DNA of 35,219 nucleotides from an uncultured Alistipes sp. (GTDB lineage Bacteria > Bacteroidota > Bacteroidia > Bacteroidales > Rikenellaceae). The stretch covers positions 1 to 35,219 of the forward strand of contig CALUNG010000021.1 in the NCBI GenBank assembly GCA_944321955.1. The letters are read 5' to 3'. Below the pieces are notes generated by a model, which had not been told where the DNA came from, did no database searches, and saw nothing but the letters and a program-made list of their open reading frames with translations. Below are positions 27,124 through 34,174 of this stretch, piece after piece. The translations under genes and the position numbers were made by a program. How positions within the stretch are numbered: position 1 is the first letter of the stretch; each line of letters begins with the position of its first letter.

Positions 27124-28791
27124 ATGATAAATATCAAGAAAACAGCGTTCAGCATACTTGTGGCCTGCTCGTGCCTCTGCATGCTTCCGGCATGCGGCGA
27201 GTTCCTCGACGAGCTGCCCGACAACCGTGCGGAACTCGACACGGAGGAGAAGATATACAAACTGCTGGTATCGGCATATCCGGACCGTTCGTTCACACGC
27301 ATGTGCGAGTTGTCGTCGGACAACGTCGACGACATGGGCGAAGAGTTCGACTACTCGCGACTGCTGGAACAGATAGCCCTCTGGACCGACATCATCGACG
27401 CCGAAAACGAGAGCAACCAGAACATCTGGGAGAACTACTTCACGGCGATAGCCCACGCCAACACGGCGCTCGAAGCCATCGAGAAGCTCGGCACCCCCAC
27501 AACACTGCTGCCCGCCAAGGGCGAAGCTCTGATGTGCCGTGCATACTCGTACTTCTGCCTGACGATGATGTACTGTCTGCCATATCATCCCGAGAAGAGT
27601 TCGGAATACCTCGGCCTGCCATATCTGACCGAACCCGAAACCACGCTCAACCCCAAATACGAGCGCGGCAACCTCAAGGATGTCTACGAACACATCGCCG
27701 CCGATATCGAGGAGGCCCTGCCGCTCATCGACGACAACGTCTATTCGGTACCCAAGTACCACTTCAACCGCAGTGCCGCATACGCCTTCGCCGCACGCTT
27801 CTACCTCTACTACATGAAGTGGGACCGCGTCATCGAGTGCGCAAACGAGGTACTGGGCAGCGACCCGTCGCTCGTGTTGCGCGACTGGACCGACGCCTCG
27901 AAGGTCGATTGGGGACGTCAGGCGTTCGACTACATCGACTCGTCGCACGAATTCAATCTGATGCTCATAGCGCTGGTGTCGAACAACGGCAACATCTTCA
28001 ATGCATGGAGCAACTCAGGTTCGCGCTTCACCCACAACTACCGCATATCGAAGCAAGAGACCTATCGTGCCAAACGGCCGATGGGAGGCCGTTACGACAT
28101 CGGCGGAAACATGACAATGACCATGTATCAGTACGAACCGTACCACAACGACAACTGCATGAAAATATACATGCCCAAATGGCCGTCGCAGTGGGAGGTT
28201 ACCGACGCCATTACGGGCGTTGGTATCGGACGCTCGACGATGGTGGCCTTCACCACCAACGAGACGCTGCTCTGCCGTGCCGAGGCCTACATCCATCTCA
28301 AGCAGTACGATCTGGCCGTCGCCGACCTCGACATGTGGAACTGCTCGTACTACAAGGTAGGCGAAAACGGCGTCGAGCACCTAACGCGCGAACGCATCAA
28401 CGATGTCTACGGAAACCCCAACTCCGAAGACTACATCGCCGAATATACATCCACAGCCCCCACGTCACGCAAGCCCCTGCATCCGCACGGCTTCACAGTC
28501 GAGCCCGGCGAACAGGAGTACATGATACAGTGCCTGCTCTTCTGCCGCCGCATCGAGACCATCGCCGACGGTCTGCGCTGGGGTGACATCAAGCGTTACG
28601 GCATCGTCATCGACCGCTTCGACAACACCAACTACGACGACAGCAGGACATCCGGCTTCCAGGTTGCCGACACCCTCGACGAAACAGACCTGCGCCGCGC
28701 CCTGCAGCTGCCGCTCGATGTCCGCTATGCCGGTCTGGAGGGCAACCCGCGCAATGCCGATGCCCCAAACCACCCGTTCCGTCAACAATAA
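27124..28791 (+). CDS. SusD/RagB-family lipoprotein (locus 2)
   Basis: Surface lid and ligand-binding lipoprotein of the second SusC, 555 aa. The lipobox is LPAC with Cys 24. TPR-like helices are visible (ALMCRAYSYFCLTMMYCLPY, HFNRSAAYAFAARFYLYYMK). The SusD pattern continues with LGLPYLTEPET, TTNETLLCRAEAYIHLKQYD and FCRRIETIADGLRWGDIKRY, and ends in the short LPLDVRYAG segment that replaces the usual LPIP. An extended region with GRYDIGGNMTMTMY is not typical of glucan-binding SusD proteins. It is followed by the metalloprotease gene after 22 bases. What it binds is unknown. Confidence 0.93.
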   Translation: MINIKKTAFSILVACSCLCMLPACGEFLDELPDNRAELDTEEKIYKLLVSAYPDRSFTRMCELSSDNVDDMGEEFDYSRLLEQIALWTDIIDAENESNQNIWENYFTAIAHANTALEAIEKLGTPTTLLPAKGEALMCRAYSYFCLTMMYCLPYHPEKSSEYLGLPYLTEPETTLNPKYERGNLKDVYEHIAADIEEALPLIDDNVYSVPKYHFNRSAAYAFAARFYLYYMKWDRVIECANEVLGSDPSLVLRDWTDASKVDWGRQAFDYIDSSHEFNLMLIALVSNNGNIFNAWSNSGSRFTHNYRISKQETYRAKRPMGGRYDIGGNMTMTMYQYEPYHNDNCMKIYMPKWPSQWEVTDAITGVGIGRSTMVAFTTNETLLCRAEAYIHLKQYDLAVADLDMWNCSYYKVGENGVEHLTRERINDVYGNPNSEDYIAEYTSTAPTSRKPLHPHGFTVEPGEQEYMIQCLLFCRRIETIADGLRWGDIKRYGIVIDRFDNTNYDDSRTSGFQVADTLDETDLRRALQLPLDVRYAGLEGNPRNADAPNHPFRQQ

Positions 28792-28813
28792 TGTAAAAAA
28801 TGAAGATCAAGAT

Positions 28814-29704
28814 ATGAAAAAGACGTTTTTCAAACCTTACCTGCTTGCCGCTCTCTGCGCATCGACGCTGCTGGTATCGTGCTTCAAGGAGGAGCTGAAT
28901 CCCACGAGCGTCATCGTCGACACGGAAGAGGTGAAAAGTCAGTTCGACCTTTGGCTCGAACGCCACTACGTCGAACCCTACAACGTGAACTTCGAATACC
29001 GCATGCCTGACCGCGAAACCCACTTCAACTACTGGGTTACGCCGCCGCCAATCGACAAGTCGATCGAGATAGCCAAGCTCATCAAGTTCGTACTGCTCGA
29101 CGGCATGTCCGAACTGATGTCCGATGAGGAGAACCCCACGCTTCTGGCCAAGACCTACTTCCCGCGACTGCTCTTTCTGGTGGGCAGCTACGAGATGGAC
29201 AGCAACAACACGGTAGTACTCGCTTCGGCCGAGAACGGCATACAGATCAACCTGTTGGGAGTCAATTATTTCGACCGCGAGACCGGATGTTCCGGCATCA
29301 CCGGCACGATGATCCACGAGTTCGCCCACATCCTCGACGGCAACATTGCCGTCCCCATCGAATTCGACCTCATCACCAAGGACGGATATATAGGCGACTC
29401 GTACAGCAGCGCCCCGAACGACTATCTCGAGAACGGATTTCTGAGCAACTACGCACGCTCGACACCGGCCGAGGACATAGCCGTGACGACGGCCGCCCTC
29501 GTCGGCGAGACCCCCGAATGGTGGGAATCGACTCTCAACTCGATAAAGAACGCTGAAGCCCGCGCCAAGATCGAAAAGAAACGCGACATGATCATCTCGT
29601 GGCTCAAGAGCGAATTCTCGATCGACGTCTACAAATGGCGCGACATCTACCAGGGCCGCCTCAATCGTGTCGGTGAAATAGACTGGTACAACCTTGACGA
29701 TTAA
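28814..29704 (+). CDS. Peptidase_Mx1-type zinc metalloprotease lipoprotein
   Basis: Putative zinc-binding metallopeptidase of 296 aa, probably on the cell surface. The ATG at 28814 is chosen because it begins a clear lipoprotein signal (LVSC, Cys 23); a longer in-frame opening upstream overlaps the SusD gene and lacks a signal. The zinc motif is His 168-Glu-Phe-Ala-His 172, and Glu 220 in the downstream PAEDIA motif fits the distal ligand region of this family. Such proteins are usually found next to SusCD with DUF4302 proteins, as here. It might cut proteins at the cell surface to supply SusC 2. The family is recognised from motif and context, not from a search. Confidence 0.85.
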   Translation: MKKTFFKPYLLAALCASTLLVSCFKEELNPTSVIVDTEEVKSQFDLWLERHYVEPYNVNFEYRMPDRETHFNYWVTPPPIDKSIEIAKLIKFVLLDGMSELMSDEENPTLLAKTYFPRLLFLVGSYEMDSNNTVVLASAENGIQINLLGVNYFDRETGCSGITGTMIHEFAHILDGNIAVPIEFDLITKDGYIGDSYSSAPNDYLENGFLSNYARSTPAEDIAVTTAALVGETPEWWESTLNSIKNAEARAKIEKKRDMIISWLKSEFSIDVYKWRDIYQGRLNRVGEIDWYNLDD

Positions 29705-29723
29705 CAAACCCGAACCGCACAAG

Positions 29724-30683
29724 ATGAAACACATAACCAACATAGTGGCTCTACTGGCAGCAACACTGCTGCTGGCCACATCATGCCGCTCGGACGATTC
29801 GATTTTCGAAGAGTCGGCCGCCGAACGCATACAACAGGGACTGGATTTTTACGAAAAGGCACTGCTCGACGGTCAGACATGGATCATGGAGTACTTCCCC
29901 AGCGAGGACCTCAAATACGGAGGATGGATCTATGTACTCACCTTCAATGCCGACCATAACGTACGCGCCTGGTTCGAAGGCGAGACCTTCGTCGACGACC
30001 AGAACTATCTCGAGACGCCCTACGCCGTCGAGTATTCGACCGGTCCGATGCTCAAGTTCGTCAACTTCAACTCGTTCCTGCACTACTTCGCGATGCCCAA
30101 CTACGAGCACGGATATCAGGGACTCGAAGGCGAATACGAATTCTCGTTCCTTGGCATAACGGCCGAGCCCGAGATCCTGCTCTACGGAATCAAGACCGAC
30201 AAGACGATGAAACTGCGTCTGCTGCCGGGCGACTACACCCCCGAGGAGTATGTCGAGGCCGTACGCGAAAGCCAGCGCATCGTCCGTCCCACGACCCTCA
30301 AGCTTATGGTCAACGGCAAGGAGTACGGTACGCTCACGCGCGCCAACGCCTTTCAGGATGACACGTTCGAGGGATACATGCAGAGCAAGGTATGGACCTT
30401 ATCCTACAACTACCGACAGCAGCAAACCGACCCGACCGGTGCTCCGGTATACGACGACGAAGGCAATCCCGTCTACGAGGAAGTGGCCGTCAACGACCGG
30501 CTGTCGTTCATACACTATCCCGACAACACGATGAAGCTCTACGAGCCCTACACATTCAAGGGCGAATTGGAGGGCCTCTCGGGACAGACCATGCAGACGC
30601 TCGAGTGGAAGATCGGAACCGCTCCGCTTTCGGACAAGTTCGTGTGTCTGGATTCGTTCCTCGAGATCGAGTTCGTACAGTAA
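29724..30683 (+). CDS. DUF4302-type lipoprotein
   Basis: Lipoprotein of 319 aa, lipobox LATSC with Cys 21. The start at 29724 gives a proper signal peptide; an in-frame TTG at 29694 overlaps the protease gene. The start of the mature protein (SDDSIFEESAAERIQQGLDF, then WIMEYFP, GGWIYVLTFN) is the hallmark of the DUF4302 family, which travels with Peptidase_Mx1 and SusCD. Later segments include PYAVEYSTGPMLKFVNFNSF and a C-terminal beta-rich region. No catalytic motif is visible, and the function of the family is unknown. A substrate-binding or accessory role in the surface complex is likely. It lies 19 bases after the protease gene and before a terminator-like hairpin. Confidence 0.85.
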   Translation: MKHITNIVALLAATLLLATSCRSDDSIFEESAAERIQQGLDFYEKALLDGQTWIMEYFPSEDLKYGGWIYVLTFNADHNVRAWFEGETFVDDQNYLETPYAVEYSTGPMLKFVNFNSFLHYFAMPNYEHGYQGLEGEYEFSFLGITAEPEILLYGIKTDKTMKLRLLPGDYTPEEYVEAVRESQRIVRPTTLKLMVNGKEYGTLTRANAFQDDTFEGYMQSKVWTLSYNYRQQQTDPTGAPVYDDEGNPVYEEVAVNDRLSFIHYPDNTMKLYEPYTFKGELEGLSGQTMQTLEWKIGTAPLSDKFVCLDSFLEIEFVQ

Positions 30684-30710
30684 GTTCATGATTATGTTTC
30701 AATCATACGG

Positions 30711-30743
30711 GTCCGGAGGCCGGCAACGGCTTCCGGACATTTT
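30711..30743 (+). terminator. Intrinsic terminator or attenuator between DUF4302 and S8 genes
   Basis: GTCCGGAGGCCG (30711-30722) pairs with CGGCTTCCGGAC (30727-30738), one G-U pair included, around a GCAA tetraloop; ATTTTC follows. The hairpin is 12 bp and stable. It ends 17 bases before the S8 start, so it may lower read-through into the last two genes. Confidence 0.65.
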
Positions 30744-30755
30744 CGCAATTAAAGG

Positions 30756-33107
30756 ATGAAACGATACCTCATACTGCCCATGATGTTGCTGGCGTGGGGA
30801 TGCACCGCCGAGATGCCGGTGCACACGGCAGCACCCGAAGCCCCGACCGAGGAGGAGATCTGCATCGGCGGCGTGTTCCGCGTAAAACTCGCCGATACGG
30901 CCGCCGATCTCGACACCGGAGCCTTCACCCGCAACGGAGGTTCGGGAAACCTCGGATTCGACATGGCGGCGGCGCGTGTCGGGGCCACATCGCTCGAGAG
31001 AGTCTTTGCCGACGGCGGCCGTTTCAGCGAACGGCGCCGCAAGGCAGGTCTTCATCTGTGGTACAGCGTACGCTTCGACGCCGACATACCGGTAAGCGAG
31101 GCCATCCGCCGCTTCGGCATGCCCGAAGGCGTGGCATGCGTCGAGCCTGTTTACCGCATGGTGGCGGCCTGGGAGAACGAACCGCGAGCCGCGGCGAATG
31201 CCGCCGGCGAGCCCTCGATCACCTTCAACGACCCTCTCTCTTCGAACCAATGGTATCTGCTCAATGACGGGTCGCTTACCGGCAGCGTTGCCGGAGCCGA
31301 CATCGGCGCGGCGGCCGCATGGAGCGTTGCGACGGGCCGCAACGACGTAATCGTGGCGGTGAACGACGGCGGCATAGACTACACCCATCCCGACATTGCA
31401 GCCAACATGTGGGACGACGGCGAGGGTCACTGCGGCTACAACTTCAACATGCACACCTACGACATAACCCCCAGCGACCACGGTACAGCCGTGGCTGGCA
31501 TAATCGGGGCCGTCAGCAACAACGGCACGGGCATCTGCGGCATAGCCGGGGGTGACGGCAGCGAAGGCAGCGGCGTGAAGCTGATGAGCTGTCAGGTCTT
31601 CGACGATGAGGGGAGCACCGACATCGTCGAGCTGATGGCATGGTCGGCCGACCACGGGGCCGTCATCAGCCAGAACAGCTGGAACTACGTGGGTCTCACC
31701 GATCTTTCGCAGGCGGGCAAGGATGCCATCGACTACTTCATCGAATATGCCGGCTGCGACGAGAACGGCAACCAGACCGGTCCCATGAAGGGCGGCATCG
31801 TCATCTTCTCGGCCGGCAACGAGAACATCGGCACACCGCAATATCCGGCCGCCTACGAACCTGTAATAGCGGTGGCGGCACTCGGTGCCGACATGCGCAA
31901 GGCCGACTATTCGAACTACGGTTCATGGGTCGACATCGCGGCTCCGGGCGGCGACGCCAACGACGGCAGCGAACGCTACATGATCTATACCCTCGGCGTG
32001 GACGGGCACTACGGCTACACGTCGGGAACATCACTGGCCAGTCCGATGGTTGCGGGCATGGCGGCTCTGGCCGTCGCCAGATACGGCGGTCCGGGCTTTA
32101 CAAGCGAGATGCTCAGGGAGCTGATTTTGGGATCGGGACGCCGCGAGCAGACCGAAGCGTGCAATCCGCAACATGCGGGCGAACTGGGCGCCGGTCTGAT
32201 CGACGGAGAGTACATCTTCTACCGCGACGCGCGTCCGCAACCCGTAACTGCGGTCGAGGCCGAAGGCTACCGCTCGCGGCTGCAGCTCTCATGGCAGGTT
32301 ACGGCCGACCACTTCGGCCGCCCGGTAAAGGCATACGACATCTACGTGTGCGACGAGGACTTCACGGCCGGTACGGTCGAAGAGATTCCGGCCTCGGCCA
32401 AAGTGTACCACGCCGACTGCGGCGAAGTCTCGCTCGGCGAGGAGGTATCCTTCTCGGCCGACGGGCTGCAGCCGATAACCGGCTACCACTGCGCCATCGT
32501 TGCTGTCGGCAAGTACGGTACGGCATCGCTTCCCATGCAGTTCGAGGCCGCCACGTCGGACAATACGCCGCCCGAAGCTACCATGGCCCTGCCCGACATC
32601 TTCCTCAGCAGCAGCAATACGGATGGCATAACCATTCCGCTCGACGGATATTTCCACGACGACGATGCCCCGGACGATACGCTGACGTACTTCGTGTCGT
32701 TCGACGGCAGCAGCACGGTCGAAGGGCGTCTCGACGGCACGGAGTTGCTGCTCAGACCGCGTGCGACGGGACTTGCGACAGTCACGGTCATAGCACAGGA
32801 CAGCAACGGCGCGAAGGCTTCGTCGCCCATGAGGATTACGGTCGACGGAACGGGTGCCACGGTGGAGCTCTTCCCAAATCCGTGCGACGACCGTCTCAAC
32901 ATACGCATTCCGGGTGCTACGGGCGACTTCCGCATGGAGTTCCGCGACCGCTCGGGACGTTACGTCTACGGCGCAACCGTGACCGTAGGCCCCGAAGAGA
33001 ACGGCAATACGGGCTGGCTGAACGTCTCGGGACTCGCTCCGGGCGTCTATACCTGCACGGTCGACTACTTCGGTCAACGCATCGAACACGACATCATCAA
33101 ACGATGA
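30756..33107 (+). CDS. Subtilisin-like S8 protease with T9SS C-terminal sorting tail
   Basis: Serine protease of 783 aa. It has an SPII-like start (AWGC, Cys 16), then a prodomain-like region (about 35-140: GVFRVKLADTAADL, VEPVYRM). The S8 catalytic domain runs from about 150 to 490. The triad is complete: Asp 204 (VAVNDGGIDYTHPD, where most have DTG or DSG), His 242 (DHGTAVAG), Asn 355 of the oxyanion hole (FSAGNEN) and Ser 426 (TSGTSLASPMVAG). Next come fibronectin-III-like (about 495-600) and cadherin-like (about 605-700) segments. The last 80 residues are a type-A T9SS sorting domain (VELFPNPCDDRLNIRI, LAPGVYTCTV, ending in DIIKR). It overlaps the next gene by 4 bases if the latter starts at 33104. 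It may digest proteins outside the cell for the SusCD importer. Confidence 0.92.
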   Translation: MKRYLILPMMLLAWGCTAEMPVHTAAPEAPTEEEICIGGVFRVKLADTAADLDTGAFTRNGGSGNLGFDMAAARVGATSLERVFADGGRFSERRRKAGLHLWYSVRFDADIPVSEAIRRFGMPEGVACVEPVYRMVAAWENEPRAAANAAGEPSITFNDPLSSNQWYLLNDGSLTGSVAGADIGAAAAWSVATGRNDVIVAVNDGGIDYTHPDIAANMWDDGEGHCGYNFNMHTYDITPSDHGTAVAGIIGAVSNNGTGICGIAGGDGSEGSGVKLMSCQVFDDEGSTDIVELMAWSADHGAVISQNSWNYVGLTDLSQAGKDAIDYFIEYAGCDENGNQTGPMKGGIVIFSAGNENIGTPQYPAAYEPVIAVAALGADMRKADYSNYGSWVDIAAPGGDANDGSERYMIYTLGVDGHYGYTSGTSLASPMVAGMAALAVARYGGPGFTSEMLRELILGSGRREQTEACNPQHAGELGAGLIDGEYIFYRDARPQPVTAVEAEGYRSRLQLSWQVTADHFGRPVKAYDIYVCDEDFTAGTVEEIPASAKVYHADCGEVSLGEEVSFSADGLQPITGYHCAIVAVGKYGTASLPMQFEAATSDNTPPEATMALPDIFLSSSNTDGITIPLDGYFHDDDAPDDTLTYFVSFDGSSTVEGRLDGTELLLRPRATGLATVTVIAQDSNGAKASSPMRITVDGTGATVELFPNPCDDRLNIRIPGATGDFRMEFRDRSGRYVYGATVTVGPEENGNTGWLNVSGLAPGVYTCTVDYFGQRIEHDIIKR

Positions 33108-33124
33108 ACGAAATACCTTGCACA

Positions 33125-34105
33125 ATGAGACAACACTCCATATTGAGATATGCGGCGGCCACCATGCTGACAATTGCCGGCTGCCACGCCGCCACGGCGC
33201 AGGAGAACGTCGCCTCGATGCCGTTCCTGCGCATGGAGACCGATGCTCGCACCGCCGGCATGGGCGGTGCAGGGTCGCTGCTGCCCGACAATCCGGCCGC
33301 CATATACGGCAACGCCGCCGCAATTGTATTGGGCGACACGCATGCAGGCGCCGAACTCTTTACCGGCCCGTGGGGCAATGCCGCGTCGGACAGCGGCCAT
33401 GACGCCCTCTACGGCGCTGCCGGATACTGGAAACCTGACGCGCGGAACGGCATAGTCGCCGGCGTACGCTACTACGGCGGCAGCCGCCTGGCGCTGAGCG
33501 ACGATGCGGGATTTCCGGCCGGCACGGCACGTCCGTGGGACCTCTCGGCCGAAGCCGGCTATGCACGCCGTTTCGGCAAGCACGTGGCCGTATCGCTCAC
33601 CGCCCGATACATGCGTTCCGACTTCGGAACGGACATAGCCCCGATGCAGGGAGTTGCATTCGACGTGGGGGCCGCATTCCGCGGCAGCATGGGGTCGCAG
33701 CGCAGGTTTTCGTGGCTTGCCGGTATCCACATCTCCGACATAGGCCCCAATCTCAAAGGGTCGGACGGCACTGCCCTGCACCTGCCTTCACGCGTGTCAA
33801 TAGAGGGAGCTTTGCTGATGCCTTTCAGCAAAAACCATGAGATAAACATGGCCGCCGATGCCGGTTGCTGCTTCTACGGAGGCGAAATCTACGCATCGCT
33901 CGGTGCCGAATACCGGTTTCTGCGTCACGGTGTCATACGGGCCGGATACCACGTCGAGAGCAGCAGCGGCGCAGGCAACTATCTCTCGGTAGGTTGCGGA
34001 TTCTCGGTCGGACCGGTGCATTGCAATGCGGCATACCGTCTCGGAGGCTCCGATACCGACCCGCGGAACAACAGCGTTGTAGTATCGGTAGGATTCGTGC
34101 TCTGA
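33125..34105 (+). CDS. PorV/PorQ-family outer-membrane protein
   Basis: Predicted beta-barrel of 327 aa in the PorV/PorQ family, whose known members help the type IX secretion system pass and attach tailed cargo. The start MPFLRMETDARTAGMGGAG after the signal is the family hallmark, followed by alternating beta-strands with a C-terminal GFVL. The start at 33125 gives a standard signal (RQHSILRY..., cleavage near ATAQ). An alternative ATG at 33104 overlaps the S8 stop as ATGA and adds seven residues; translational coupling makes it possible. The signal also contains IAGC, a lipobox match, which is unusual for a barrel. Linked to a T9SS-tailed protease, it is a good candidate for a dedicated partner of that protease. 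Whether it is PorV- or PorQ-like is unsure. Confidence 0.8.
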   Translation: MRQHSILRYAAATMLTIAGCHAATAQENVASMPFLRMETDARTAGMGGAGSLLPDNPAAIYGNAAAIVLGDTHAGAELFTGPWGNAASDSGHDALYGAAGYWKPDARNGIVAGVRYYGGSRLALSDDAGFPAGTARPWDLSAEAGYARRFGKHVAVSLTARYMRSDFGTDIAPMQGVAFDVGAAFRGSMGSQRRFSWLAGIHISDIGPNLKGSDGTALHLPSRVSIEGALLMPFSKNHEINMAADAGCCFYGGEIYASLGAEYRFLRHGVIRAGYHVESSSGAGNYLSVGCGFSVGPVHCNAAYRLGGSDTDPRNNSVVVSVGFVL

Positions 34106-34116
34106 CGAACCCGGCA

Positions 34117-34160
34117 TGAAAAAGAGCCGCCCCACTCGAATGAGTGGGGCGGCCCGTTTA
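34117..34160 (-). terminator. Terminator between PorV-like and FISUMP genes
   Basis: GCCGCCCCACTC (34126-34137) pairs perfectly with GAGTGGGGCGGC (34142-34153) around GAAT. On the minus strand TCTTTTTC follows the hairpin, so it ends the FISUMP transcript well. On the plus strand only CCGTTTATA follows, so termination of the PorV gene is likely but weaker. Confidence 0.75.
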
Positions 34161-34174
34161 TATACGACGAGTGG

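Noticed and set aside
28583-28813. In-frame upstream extension of the metalloprotease
   Set aside because: It overlaps the SusD gene, is low-complexity Ser/Thr/Pro, and would hide the clear lipoprotein signal that starts at 28814.
31640-34105. Long plus-strand frame reading into the PorV-like gene
   Set aside because: The part before 33104 overlaps the S8 gene out of frame and is Arg-rich nonsense; only the last 327-334 residues are a real protein.
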